Shown piece by piece: positions 53,432 to 62,501 of a stretch of DNA of 64,000 nucleotides; the first letter of the stretch is position 1, and every line of letters starts with the position of its first letter. The notes below the pieces were generated by a model. It was not told where the DNA came from. It saw nothing but the letters and a program-made list of their open reading frames with translations, and made no database searches. This DNA comes from Prevotella sp. GTDB lineage: Bacteria > Bacteroidota > Bacteroidia > Bacteroidales > Muribaculaceae. A program made the position numbers and the translations under genes. The stretch covers positions 634,213-698,212 of the forward strand of contig JAMPBN010000001.1 of assembly GCA_023666665.1 (NCBI GenBank), in the 5' to 3' direction.

Positions 53432-55144
53432 ATGACAAATTCGACGATTTCAAAGCCGGCAGAGGTGCTTAGCGATAAGGCCTGGGCGCGTTGGACCGCG
53501 CTGCTGCTGCTGGCCCTGGGAATGTTTTGCGCATACATCTTTATGGATGTAATGTCGCCAATCAAAAACCTGGTTCAAAGCCAACTTGGCTGGGATAATA
53601 CGGCATTCGGAACGATGCAGGGTTCCGAGACTTTTCTTAACGTATTTATTTTCTTCCTGATTTTTGCGGGAATTATTCTCGACAAGATGGGTGTGCGCTT
53701 TACCGCGCTGCTCTCCGGAGTGGTGATGGTTGTCGGCGCGTCAATCAACTGGTATGCCACCACCAAGATGTTTGCCGGTTCGAGCCTGCAGGTATGGTTT
53801 ACCGAACATCTCAACTACATCCCCGGCTTCGATGAACTCGGCGTTTCGCCCTTCTATGAGGGTATGCCCGCATCGGCCAAGTTCTCCGCTATCGGCTTTA
53901 TGATTTTCGGTTGCGGAGTGGAAATGGCCGGTATCATGGTGAGCCGCGGCATCGTCAAGTGGTTCAAAGGCCGCGAAATGGCGCTTGCCATGGGGTCTGA
54001 AATGGCGCTTGCCCGCCTCGGAGTTGCCACGTGCATGATTTTCTCGCCGCTCTTTGCCGACATCACCGGTACACCCAAAGTCAGCAACGCTGTGGCTTTC
54101 GGCCTTGTGATGCTGATGATTGCGCTGATAATGTTTATCGTCTACTTCTTTATGGACCGCAAGCTCGACTCGCAGACCCACGCCGAAGAAGAAAAAGATG
54201 ACCCCTTCCGCATCAGCGACCTCGGTCAGATTCTCACCTCGAGCGGCTTCTGGCTCGTTGCCCTCCTTTGCGTGCTCTACTACTCGGCAATTTTCCCATT
54301 CCAGAAGTATGCCGTGAATATGCTGCAGTGCAACCTGACGCTCACTGCCCCGGCGGCCGACAGCTTCTGGGCCGGTCAGGAAGTCACCGTGGTGCAATAC
54401 GTGATAATGCTCGTGTGCGCCGCAGCAGCGTTCATCAGTAACTTCTCCAAGAAACCCGCCATGCGCTATGGCATGCTCACGCTCTCGGTAGTGGCTCTTG
54501 TGGGTTACTGCTGGATGGGATATATGCGCCAGGAGGCTTCGGCAATCTTCGCCGTGTTCCCCCTGCTCGCAGTGGGTATCACCCCGATTCTCGGAAACTA
54601 CGTTGACCATAAGGGCAAAGCCGCCTCGATGCTCGTGTTCGGCTCTTTGCTGCTGATTGCTTGCCACTTGACTTTTGCTTTCATCCTGCCGATGTTTAAG
54701 GACAGCCCGGTTGGCGGCGTTGTCGTTGCATATCTGACAATTCTGGTGCTCGGCGCATCGTTCTCGCTCGTGCCGGCATCGCTTTGGCCCTCAGTGCCCA
54801 AGCTCGTTGACAGCAAGATTATCGGCTCGGCCTACGCGCTGATTTTCTGGATTCAGAATATCGGCCTCTGGCTCTTCCCGCTCCTTATCGGCAAGGTGCT
54901 CGACTCCACCAATTCCGACATTGTGCAGGCCGTGGCCAATGGCACTATGACCGAAGAGGTTGCATCCGTGAGCTATAACTACACCTGGGCGCTCGTAATG
55001 CTCGCATGTCTCGGCGTTGCCGCGCTGCTTATCGGTCTGTGGCTCAAGGTTATTGATCGCAAGCACCACCTCGGTCTTGAAGAACCCAACATCAAGCCCT
55101 CGGTTGAGGCCGAAGAGGCTGAAGTTGCTTCCGCAGAAGAATGA
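53432..55144 (+). CDS. Major facilitator superfamily transporter
   Basis: A 570-residue polytopic protein with about 12 hydrophobic segments and MFS loop motifs (GIILDKMGVRFTALLSG after helix 2; VKWFKGREMALAMG before helix 5, reminiscent of the MFSD1-like branch). A cytoplasmic charged loop (about residues 238-265) separates the two halves and the C-terminal tail is acidic (EAEEAEVASAEE). The substrate is unknown. It overlaps the alpha/beta hydrolase gene by four bases (ATGA), so it is part of a coupled operon, which suggests the transported compound is processed by, or related to, the hydrolase and Mur ligase products (inference). Confidence 0.85.
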   Translation: MTNSTISKPAEVLSDKAWARWTALLLLALGMFCAYIFMDVMSPIKNLVQSQLGWDNTAFGTMQGSETFLNVFIFFLIFAGIILDKMGVRFTALLSGVVMVVGASINWYATTKMFAGSSLQVWFTEHLNYIPGFDELGVSPFYEGMPASAKFSAIGFMIFGCGVEMAGIMVSRGIVKWFKGREMALAMGSEMALARLGVATCMIFSPLFADITGTPKVSNAVAFGLVMLMIALIMFIVYFFMDRKLDSQTHAEEEKDDPFRISDLGQILTSSGFWLVALLCVLYYSAIFPFQKYAVNMLQCNLTLTAPAADSFWAGQEVTVVQYVIMLVCAAAAFISNFSKKPAMRYGMLTLSVVALVGYCWMGYMRQEASAIFAVFPLLAVGITPILGNYVDHKGKAASMLVFGSLLLIACHLTFAFILPMFKDSPVGGVVVAYLTILVLGASFSLVPASLWPSVPKLVDSKIIGSAYALIFWIQNIGLWLFPLLIGKVLDSTNSDIVQAVANGTMTEEVASVSYNYTWALVMLACLGVAALLIGLWLKVIDRKHHLGLEEPNIKPSVEAEEAEVASAEE

Positions 55145-55908
55145 TTTTTGCTGAAATCAACGGCGTAAGGTTTGCTTACACCTCCGAACCCGGCAAAGGC
55201 GCTCCGGTCGTGCTGATGCACGGCTGGGGCTGCAATCATATCACTTTGGCTTCGGTTGAAAAAGTGGTGCGGACACTCGGCCGGCCGGTTATCAACGTTG
55301 ACTTTCCCGGCTTCGGCGAGTCGTCGGAGCCAACTGCAGTGTGGGGTATTGAGGCCTACACCGCCGCCTTTGAGGAGCTGATGCGCCGCTGTGGGGTGGG
55401 GGAGAATGCCGTGTTGCTCGGCCACTCGTTTGGCGGCCGCGTGGGCATACTCTACGCCTCGCGCAATCCGGTTGGCAAACTCATCCTTGTTGATGCCGCA
55501 GGGGTTAAGCCACGCCGTTCGCTGAAATATTACCTTAAGGTCTACACGTTCAAGTCCAAAAAGCAGCTGCTCTACTTGCTCTTCGGCCGCGAGCGAGCTG
55601 AAGAAAAGCTCAACAAGCTGCGCGCCAAGGCCGGATCGAGCGACTATGCCGGAGCCTCGCCGCGTATGCGTCAGATTCTCAGCAAGGTGGTCAATGAAGA
55701 CCTCTGTGCCGAGATGCCCAAAATCAAGGCTCCAACCCTGCTGATTTGGGGCGAGGCCGACACTGCCACCCCCCTTGCCGACGCAAAGAAAATGGAGCGC
55801 CTGATTCCCGATGCCGGGCTCGTGAGCTTCCCCGGAGCGGGACACTACTCTTTTCTTGACTGCCCCGGCCAATTTGCCGCCGTATTAACTTCCTTTCTGA
55901 ACTCATGA
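55141..55908 (+). CDS. Alpha/beta hydrolase
   Basis: A 255-residue alpha/beta-fold hydrolase without a signal peptide. Visible are the oxyanion-hole HGWGCN (about residue 26), the nucleophile elbow GHSFGGR with Ser at about 98, acid residue Asp in GEADTATPL (about 205) and His in GAGHYSF (about 235). A lid region (about 120-165) is Lys/Arg-rich. Members cleave esters, amides or C-C bonds; the substrate cannot be told. ATGA overlaps at both ends couple it to the transporter before and the Mur ligase after. Confidence 0.88.
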   Translation: MIFAEINGVRFAYTSEPGKGAPVVLMHGWGCNHITLASVEKVVRTLGRPVINVDFPGFGESSEPTAVWGIEAYTAAFEELMRRCGVGENAVLLGHSFGGRVGILYASRNPVGKLILVDAAGVKPRRSLKYYLKVYTFKSKKQLLYLLFGRERAEEKLNKLRAKAGSSDYAGASPRMRQILSKVVNEDLCAEMPKIKAPTLLIWGEADTATPLADAKKMERLIPDAGLVSFPGAGHYSFLDCPGQFAAVLTSFLNS

Positions 55909-57482
55909 TAATTAGCATCTTAGCAATTTTACTCGGCGTGGCTGCGCTCGCCTTGGAATTCGGCCGCACGCTGATGACCGTGCAGCAAAACTCCTACCGC
56001 ATAGACCGCTATTGGCGCTATCTGAAGTCGAGTGCCGAAACTACCTCCGTGGTTAAGCTTCTGGTGGCAGCAATGTTTTTTGTGTGCCTCAGTAGCTACA
56101 CTTCGTCGACCGTTGCAGAGATTGTCGTGGTGGTTGTTTCGCTCATTTTGACAGTGCGCCAGCTGCGTCTCCATAAGAACTACAAGCATCCGGTGGTGTG
56201 GACTCCGCGAGTGCGCCGCATCTTTGCTGTGATGTTCGTGCTCGCAGCGGCTATGTGCGTGTTGCTTAGTCTGATACCGATTGGCGGCAAAACGTTCTGC
56301 GCCTCCGTTGCGGTGCTGTTGCTGCTCTGCTGGTTCGGCTCTCCGGCTTTCGCGCTGTGGGCAGTGTGGTTGCTGCAGCCGGTTGAAAAGTATATTAATC
56401 AGGGATATATCAACGATGCCAGGCGCATTCTCGCCTCGATGCCCGACCTCAAGGTTATCGGCATAACCGGCTCATACGGAAAGACCTCCACGAAGCACTA
56501 TCTCTACCGCATTCTTGCCGAGGAATTTACGGTGTGTATGACCCCCGGAAGCTTTAACACCACCCTGGGCGTTGTGCGCACAATCCGCGAACACCTCAAG
56601 CCCTTTGACCGCATTTTTATATGTGAGATGGGTGCCAAGCAGGTTGGCGACATCAAGGAGATTTGCGATCTTGTGCACCCCGAAATCGGCATCGTAACCG
56701 CCGTGGGCCCGCAACATCTTGAGTCGTTTAAGTCAATCGAAAACGTGCAGCGCACTAAGTTTGAACTCATCGACGCTCTGCCCCAGGGAGGCCTCGCAGT
56801 GGTCAACGACGACTTTGAATACGTTGCCAACCGTCCGGTTGAGAACGTTGCCGTGGTGCGCTACGGCATCAAGCCGCGCCCGGAAGTGCAGTTTGCCGTC
56901 GGCGAGATTGAATATTCCGCGTCGGGTACGCACTTCACCGTGTTGACCCCCGACGGCGAACTGAAGTTGCATACTCGCCTGGTTGGCGAGTGTAACGTCA
57001 GCAACCTCGTAGCCGCCGTAATCGTTGCATTGCACCTGGGAGTTGAGCCGCAAAAGATTGCTTACGCCGTAGAGCAGATTGAGCAGGTGGAACATCGCCT
57101 GAGCATCAAGCGCATCCCCGGCGGGTTGACGATTCTCGACGACGCATTCAACTCCAACCCATCCGGCTCGGCAATGGCCCTGGATGTGCTCAAGTCGCTG
57201 ACCGGCGGCAAGCGCATAGTCATCACCCCCGGAATGATTGAACTCGGCGACGAGCAGCAGCGCCTAAACACCGAGTTCGGCCGCAAAATCGGCGAGAGTG
57301 CCGACGTTGCCATCGTTGTCGGACAATACAACCGCGAAGCCATACTCGCTGGCCTTGAGGGAAGCGACATCGAGGTGCATACCGCCGACACATTTACTGC
57401 CGCGCAGGCTCTGCTGCAGCAGATTGCCACCCCCGGCAGCGCGGTTCTTTACGAAAACGACCTGCCCGATACGTTCAAGTGA
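55905..57482 (+). CDS. Membrane-anchored Mur ligase family protein (MurF-like)
   Basis: A 525-residue protein: four or five hydrophobic segments in the first about 155 residues, then a Mur ligase core. The ATP loop is GITGSYGKTSTKHY (about 186-199), the metal/substrate segment CEMGAKQVGDIKEI and VTAVGPQHLESF (about 265), NVSNLVAAVIVALHLG (about 363-378) and the C-terminal ligase DDAFNSNPSG (about 410). Soluble MurF adds D-Ala-D-Ala to the UDP-MurNAc-tripeptide; a membrane-anchored N terminus is not part of canonical MurF. It may therefore act on a lipid-linked or other membrane substrate (inference). Coupled to the hydrolase by ATGA and to DUF2752 by TGATG. Confidence 0.85.
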   Translation: MIISILAILLGVAALALEFGRTLMTVQQNSYRIDRYWRYLKSSAETTSVVKLLVAAMFFVCLSSYTSSTVAEIVVVVVSLILTVRQLRLHKNYKHPVVWTPRVRRIFAVMFVLAAAMCVLLSLIPIGGKTFCASVAVLLLLCWFGSPAFALWAVWLLQPVEKYINQGYINDARRILASMPDLKVIGITGSYGKTSTKHYLYRILAEEFTVCMTPGSFNTTLGVVRTIREHLKPFDRIFICEMGAKQVGDIKEICDLVHPEIGIVTAVGPQHLESFKSIENVQRTKFELIDALPQGGLAVVNDDFEYVANRPVENVAVVRYGIKPRPEVQFAVGEIEYSASGTHFTVLTPDGELKLHTRLVGECNVSNLVAAVIVALHLGVEPQKIAYAVEQIEQVEHRLSIKRIPGGLTILDDAFNSNPSGSAMALDVLKSLTGGKRIVITPGMIELGDEQQRLNTEFGRKIGESADVAIVVGQYNREAILAGLEGSDIEVHTADTFTAAQALLQQIATPGSAVLYENDLPDTFK

Positions 57483-57847
57483 TGCGCCGCCGCGCCCTTT
57501 GGCTCGCCGCGCTTGCGGGTTTTATCGCCCTGTTGGCGGTAGTGTTTCTGTTCAACCCTATGGAGGGAGGATTCCCATATCCCCGCTGTGCGTTTAAAAT
57601 GCTGACCGGCTGGGACTGCCCAGGCTGCGGTTCCACTCGTGCCCTCCACGCCCTGCTCCACGGCCGCATTGCCGAAGCCTGGGCCGACAACCCGGCAGTC
57701 TTTGTTGTCCTCCCCCTCGCCGCCCTCTGCCTCGCCGCCGAATCCCCCCGCTTTCCCCGCCTCCGCCGCGTAATCTTCTCCTCCGGCTTCGTGATTATCT
57801 TTATAATCGCCGCTATTGGCTGGACGATTTTCCGCAACTTGGCGTAA
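57482..57847 (+). CDS. DUF2752 small membrane protein
   Basis: A 121-residue protein with three predicted membrane helices and the DUF2752 core CAFKMLTGWDCPGCGSTRA (about residues 35-53), containing CPGCG. Function is unknown. ATG 57482 shares one base with the Mur ligase stop; a GTG one codon earlier is an alternative. It is the last gene of the transporter-hydrolase-ligase operon. Confidence 0.85.
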   Translation: MRRRALWLAALAGFIALLAVVFLFNPMEGGFPYPRCAFKMLTGWDCPGCGSTRALHALLHGRIAEAWADNPAVFVVLPLAALCLAAESPRFPRLRRVIFSSGFVIIFIIAAIGWTIFRNLA

Positions 57848-57869
57848 TGAAAAAAAAGTTGTAACTTTG
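57839..57869 (+). promoter_or_regulatory. Promoter of dnaG
   Basis: TTG (57839-57841), 20 bases, TAACTTTG (57862-57869). The dnaG ATG at 57877 is 7 bases beyond the -7 box, so the transcript should be leaderless or nearly so. Confidence 0.75.
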
Positions 57870-57876
57870 CGGTGAG

Positions 57877-60012
57877 ATGGCGAGAATAGACCAGGAAACA
57901 GTCAGAAAGATTCTTGACACGGCCGACATTGTGGAGGTGGTGAGCGACTTCGTGAAGTTGCGCCGTGCAGGCGCTAACTTTATGGGGCTGTGTCCGTTTC
58001 ACAACGAGCGTACGCCGTCGTTTAGCGTTAGCAAATCGCGCGGCATATGCAAGTGTTTCAGCTGCGGCAAGGGGGGCACCCCGGTTGGTTTCATTATGGA
58101 ACTGGAGCAGCTGAGCTATGTTGAGGCTCTCAAATGGCTCGCCAATAAATACAATATCGAAATCAAGGAACATGAGATGACCGACGAAGAACGCGCGGCA
58201 TCGAATGAGCGCGAAAGTATGTTGGCTCTTAACGACTTTGCGTTGCAGTTCTTTGAAAAGACCCTGACCGACACTGAGGAGGGCCGCAACGTCGGTCTTA
58301 GCTACTTCCGTCATCGCGGGCTGAGCGATGCGGTCATAAAGCGTTTTCGCTTGGGCTTTGCACCCGAACAGCGCGATGCTTTTTCGAAAGAGGCCATGGC
58401 CAAGGGCTACTCCGAGAAAACCCTGGTGGATACGGGGCTTTGCACCAAGCCGGAACGCGGCGGCCTGTGCGACCGCTTCCGCGGCAGGGTAATGTTTCCG
58501 GTGTTCTCGGTCAGCGGCAAAGTAGTGGCTTTTGGCGGTCGCACGCTCAAAACCGACAAGACCGTAGCCAAATACGTAAACTCTCCCGAAAGCACAATCT
58601 ACCATAAGAGCAACGAACTCTACGGCCTCTATCAAGCCAAGCGCGAGATAATTAAACGCGACAAATGTATTCTCGTTGAGGGCTATATGGATGTCATATC
58701 TATGAGTCAGCGCGGGGTGGAAAATATCGTCGCTTCGTCGGGAACGTCGCTAACCGAAGGGCAGATTGCTCTGATTCACCGCTTTACTGAAAACGTCACG
58801 GTAATCTACGACTCCGACCCTGCGGGCATCAAGGCTTCGCTCCGAGGCATAGATATGCTGCTGGCCCACGGTATGCACATCAAGGTGATGTTGCTGCCCG
58901 ACGGCGAAGACCCTGACTCGTTTGCCAAGAGCCATACTCTTGAGGAAATTGAGGAATATATGCGTGGCAATGAAACGGACTTTATCCGCTTCAAAACCAA
59001 GATACTGCTCGACTCTCTGGCTGATGGCGACCCGATAGGCCGCGCCGGGGTAATCAACAGCATTGCGCGGAGTATCAGCGTGATACCCGATCGCGTAGAG
59101 CGCAGCGAATATATCAAACTATGCGCCCGCTTGCTCGAAAGCGACGAGGAGGTAATAACCCTCCAAGTAGCCAAATATATGAACGAGGCCGCCGATAAGC
59201 GTGCCGCGCAGCCTCGCCCCGAGCAACCCGAAGAGACCAAGGAAGTGACCATTGCCGCCAAGCCCTCGGTGCGCTCAACCGTTGACCAAAAAGCTTATAT
59301 GCGGCCAACGGAGATGGAACTCGTCAGACTGATTGCCCGCTTCGGGTTGCAAACTGTGGCGCAGGTGGTTGATGCCGATGGCGAAGTTGCAGACCTCATG
59401 GCGATTGACTACGTGAGGGGCGAACTTGACGGCGACGAAATCCGTCTCACCAATCCCGACTTGGAAAAGGTGTATTACGCCGTGCAGGCCGCCGTGCAGA
59501 ACTGGCCGCGAGAGCGCGAAGATGTAGAGCAACGTGCCGGAGAACTTGTCCGGCAGATGCGGGAGGAAGCCCGCGACGAGCTGCTTGCCGCCGGTTCAAT
59601 AGATGCCATAAAAATCAAGGAGCAAGAGCTTGAAAAACAGATAGAAGCCGCGAAGGTAGAATTTATGGCCGAGGCTATGGAACGCTATCTGACCTCAACT
59701 CTCGGGGCCGACCCCGACGATGAGGTGCGCCGCCTGGCAACCTCCTTTGCCAGCGAGAAGTATCCGCTAAGCAAGATTCACACCAAGAACGTGCATATCC
59801 CGACCGAGCGCGAAATGCTTCCGCAAAAAGCTCCACGCGCGGTCTGCGGCGTGAAAATCGCCACGCTGCAATGGCGCGAAAAAGAGCTGCGCTCCACCCT
59901 TGACCGCGTAGATGCCGATGCTGCCGCAATTTTAAGTGAGTTGCAATCCATACGCCGAATTATTGCCGAACTTGCCCGCTACCTTGGTGAACGCATAGTG
60001 CTCCCGAAATAA
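57877..60012 (+). CDS. dnaG: DNA primase
   Basis: A 711-residue primase that lays down RNA primers for replication. The N-terminal zinc finger is CPFHNERTPSFSVSKSRG then CKCFSCGKGG (about residues 39-69). The TOPRIM core has LVEGYMDVISMSQRG (about 265-279) with catalytic Glu and DSDPAGIKASLRGID (about 310-324) with the metal Asp pair. The C-terminal about 250 residues, which bind the DnaB helicase, are charged and Glu-rich. The length is somewhat greater than typical E. coli DnaG. It has its own promoter. Confidence 0.97.
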   Translation: MARIDQETVRKILDTADIVEVVSDFVKLRRAGANFMGLCPFHNERTPSFSVSKSRGICKCFSCGKGGTPVGFIMELEQLSYVEALKWLANKYNIEIKEHEMTDEERAASNERESMLALNDFALQFFEKTLTDTEEGRNVGLSYFRHRGLSDAVIKRFRLGFAPEQRDAFSKEAMAKGYSEKTLVDTGLCTKPERGGLCDRFRGRVMFPVFSVSGKVVAFGGRTLKTDKTVAKYVNSPESTIYHKSNELYGLYQAKREIIKRDKCILVEGYMDVISMSQRGVENIVASSGTSLTEGQIALIHRFTENVTVIYDSDPAGIKASLRGIDMLLAHGMHIKVMLLPDGEDPDSFAKSHTLEEIEEYMRGNETDFIRFKTKILLDSLADGDPIGRAGVINSIARSISVIPDRVERSEYIKLCARLLESDEEVITLQVAKYMNEAADKRAAQPRPEQPEETKEVTIAAKPSVRSTVDQKAYMRPTEMELVRLIARFGLQTVAQVVDADGEVADLMAIDYVRGELDGDEIRLTNPDLEKVYYAVQAAVQNWPREREDVEQRAGELVRQMREEARDELLAAGSIDAIKIKEQELEKQIEAAKVEFMAEAMERYLTSTLGADPDDEVRRLATSFASEKYPLSKIHTKNVHIPTEREMLPQKAPRAVCGVKIATLQWREKELRSTLDRVDADAAAILSELQSIRRIIAELARYLGERIVLPK

Positions 60013-60102
60013 TTATTTCTTTGGGTTTCGTCAAAAATCGCCGAATTATTTCTTTGGATTTCGTCAAAAAATGTCAAATTATTTCTTTGGATTTCGTCAA
60101 AA
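60011..60102. repeat. Three tandem 33-bp repeats upstream of the ATPase gene
   Basis: A 26-bp conserved core (AATTATTTCTTTGG then RTTTCGTCAAAA) starts at 60011, 60044 and 60077, each separated by 7 variable bases, giving an exact 33-bp period (about three helical turns). Only one core position differs (G/A at the R). The array begins on the dnaG stop codon and ends 5 bases before the -7 box of the next gene, so tandem operator sites are plausible. Confidence 0.88.
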
Positions 60103-60106
60103 TTCG

Positions 60107-60114
60107 TAAATTTG
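60107..60114 (+). promoter_or_regulatory. -7 element of the ATPase gene
   Basis: TAAATTTG 13 bases before ATG 60128. A TTTG at 60086-60089 lies within the third 33-bp repeat, with a 17-base spacer, so the repeat may supply the -33 contact. Confidence 0.6.
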
Positions 60115-60127
60115 CAGCACGCAATCA

Positions 60128-61513
60128 ATGAATTATATGTATTATCCAAGACTGATTGATAAATATCTTGAACAGTGGCGGCTTGATGAAGACCATAAAC
60201 CGCTGCTCTTACGCGGTGCACGTCAGGTAGGCAAGTCGACGGCTGTAAGGCAATTGGCCTCTAAATTCAAAAACTTTGTAGAAGTAAATTTTGAAAAAAA
60301 TCCGGAATTTCGCACCATATTTGACGTTAATCTTGATGTTGACCGAATCATAAAAGAAATAGGGGCACTGGCCGATGCAGAAATAGTTGCCGGAAAGACG
60401 CTGCTGTTTCTTGACGAGATACAAATGTGTCCCAAGGCCATAATGTCGTTGCGTTTTTTCAAGGAGGATATGCGACAGTTGCACGTCGTGGCCGCAGGGT
60501 CGCTACTTGAATTTGCCCTTGAAGAGTTGCCCACTTTCGGAGTCGGGAGGATACATTCAATGTATATGTATCCGATGACGTTTGACGAATTTGTTATGGC
60601 GCAAGGCAACATTCAGCTGCTGAAACTTAGAGATACCGCTTCATCGTCAAATCCTTTGCCGACTGCCGTTCACGACAGATTGGTGAAGTTGTTTAAGACG
60701 TATATATTGGTCGGGGGAATGCCCGAGGTCGTTGATCGCTGGGTGAGGACAGGCGACTATGTTCAGTGTCAGCAACTTCAAGACGATATTCTAATAAGCT
60801 ATGAAGATGATTTCCCTAAATACCGTAAGAAAGTCGCTCCGGAATTGCTGAGAGAAACATTGTTGAATACGGCGGTTCAGGCAACAAAAAAATTTGTCTG
60901 CTCAAAAGTGGGAGATTACAGAGCGCAGGAGGTGAAAAATGCGCTCAAACTTCTCTCTATGGCCGGACTGATTGAGAGCGTTACCCGCACGGATGCCAAT
61001 GGTATTCCTTTAGGCAGCGAGGCCGACAGCTCATACAAAAAGTATTTTCCTCTCGACCCCGGACTGATGCTAAGAATGTTGAATATGTCGTCGGGGAGTG
61101 TTCAAGAGCTTGTTTCTCATATTCTTACGGGTGATGTCGTGGAGATTGTAAACAAAGGTCCAATGGCAGAGATGATTGCCGGGCTTGAAATGGTAAGATA
61201 TAAAACGCCCAATCTGCGCCATAATCTTTTTTGCTGGGTTAGAATGGAGCGTAATTCAGTAGCTGAGGTTGATTATGTCGAAGCCCGGCAAGGCAAAATT
61301 TTACCCATTGAGGTAAAAGCCGGCACTCAAGGCGGGATGAAAAGCCTATGGTCTTTTATGGAGCAAAAGGGTCTTACCGACGGCATTCGCTGCTCTCTCG
61401 AAAACTTCGGCGAAATCATCAGAACCAATCCCGCCAATGCAGGAAACGAATATCATATAAAAATATTCCCAGTATACGCATTATCGAACCTTTATCACGA
61501 CTCTCCTTTCTAA
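60128..61513 (+). CDS. AAA ATPase with DUF4143 domain
   Basis: A 461-residue P-loop ATPase. Walker A is GARQVGKST (about residues 31-39), Walker B LLFLDEIQ (about 92-99), and a sensor-like VAAGSLLEFAL follows (about 122-132). The C-terminal DUF4143 domain has VDYVEARQGKILPIEVKAG (about 378-396), whose D...ExK pattern resembles a PD-(D/E)XK nuclease core. Such genes are numerous, often variable between strains and of unknown function in Bacteroidales. It is A+T-richer than dnaG and preceded by three 33-bp repeats, suggesting acquired DNA with its own regulation. Confidence 0.88.
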   Translation: MNYMYYPRLIDKYLEQWRLDEDHKPLLLRGARQVGKSTAVRQLASKFKNFVEVNFEKNPEFRTIFDVNLDVDRIIKEIGALADAEIVAGKTLLFLDEIQMCPKAIMSLRFFKEDMRQLHVVAAGSLLEFALEELPTFGVGRIHSMYMYPMTFDEFVMAQGNIQLLKLRDTASSSNPLPTAVHDRLVKLFKTYILVGGMPEVVDRWVRTGDYVQCQQLQDDILISYEDDFPKYRKKVAPELLRETLLNTAVQATKKFVCSKVGDYRAQEVKNALKLLSMAGLIESVTRTDANGIPLGSEADSSYKKYFPLDPGLMLRMLNMSSGSVQELVSHILTGDVVEIVNKGPMAEMIAGLEMVRYKTPNLRHNLFCWVRMERNSVAEVDYVEARQGKILPIEVKAGTQGGMKSLWSFMEQKGLTDGIRCSLENFGEIIRTNPANAGNEYHIKIFPVYALSNLYHDSPF

Positions 61514-61540
61514 AATGGGAATAATCGTTATATAAAATTA

Positions 61541-61568
61541 AAAACTGCGACGAAATTGACGCAGTTTT
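61541..61568. terminator. Bidirectional terminator between converging genes
   Basis: AAAACTGCG and CGCAGTTTT form a perfect 9-bp stem with a 10-base loop; A and T runs at its two ends allow function in both directions, for the ATPase gene and the minus-strand barrel gene. Confidence 0.8.
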
Positions 61569-61598
61569 AATTATATTTATGGGCTAATGTTAAGCGGA

Positions 61599-62471
61599 TT
61601 AGAAGTATATGCCGGCTGAAATTGTTAAGTTTTGTGTGTAAATTTTACCGGTCGATTGTTTTGATATCTCAATTTTTCGGAAAGGCACAAAATCTGTTCC
61701 AAATTCGGCTCCAATGTAAAATTTTTTTATGGATAAGCCAAGTCCGGCCTGCCATCCAAATTGTGCGATTGCTATGTCGGGAGACCCCGGGTCATATATG
61801 CTTACCCAATCGGAATCGCTCAAATCTTTCTGAACGTTACCATTTTTATCAGTCACTTCGTCTTTAGATCTACCATAAGCGTTGATTTTAAGGTTGATGC
61901 CCGCGTACGGTGTTAGCCCAACATTATTGTTTAGGCAAAATTGATAACCGATGTTGACTGGAATGGTCATAGTTATCATTTGCGTTTTTGAAGAGAACGT
62001 ATAAGTTGTGTTTAGTAATTTATTAGCGGCATCTAATTGGGATTTAACGGTTGTTAATTGTGTTCCATGATAACCGGCCTGAACGTAGCTATTATATAAA
62101 GTTCTCAGTTCAGATAGTTGACTGTTCAATTCTTGTCCATAGGGAGAGTCAGATAGTTTTTTAGTTGATTTATCGGAGCTGAAACCCATACCGGCTCTAA
62201 ATCCAAAGCCTAAAGTCCAGTTACTTTGATAGCCGAGTCTCCAGGCAACAGCATATTCTATGGAAACGAGATTGAGAGGGTTTGATACATCTTGTCCGAT
62301 GAAGTTTGCATAGTCTTTGAGCGTTTTATCGTAGTGATACATAGTCAGTCCATAAGAAATGCTAAACTTGGAGAAACCACTGCTCTTGTATTTTTTTGCA
62401 ACAGGTTGTCCAAATACTGACACAGATGCCACTGCGAGAGTTACAGCAAATAAAACAATTCGTTTTTTCAT
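61599..62471 (-). CDS. Outer-membrane beta-barrel protein, 290 aa
   Basis: An exported protein with signal peptide MKKRIVLFAVTLAVASVSVFGQ and a barrel-type end (NLTISAGIYF). Repeated short amphipathic strands ending in aromatic residues fit the PorT/OMP_b-brl_2 style of small Bacteroidales barrels. A central 50-residue Ser/Leu/Tyr-rich segment (about 112-160) may be a long loop or helix. Function unknown. It follows the 143-residue secreted protein by 30 bases and probably shares its long structured leader. Confidence 0.75.
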   Translation of the reverse strand: MKKRIVLFAVTLAVASVSVFGQPVAKKYKSSGFSKFSISYGLTMYHYDKTLKDYANFIGQDVSNPLNLVSIEYAVAWRLGYQSNWTLGFGFRAGMGFSSDKSTKKLSDSPYGQELNSQLSELRTLYNSYVQAGYHGTQLTTVKSQLDAANKLLNTTYTFSSKTQMITMTIPVNIGYQFCLNNNVGLTPYAGINLKINAYGRSKDEVTDKNGNVQKDLSDSDWVSIYDPGSPDIAIAQFGWQAGLGLSIKKFYIGAEFGTDFVPFRKIEISKQSTGKIYTQNLTISAGIYF

Positions 62472-62501
62472 AATGTAATAAGTGTTGGTAAGAAATTATA
62501 A

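Noticed and set aside
60011-60102. CRISPR-like array
   Set aside because: Spacers are only 7 bases, there are three copies, and no cas genes are present; it reads as a tandem operator or repeat.
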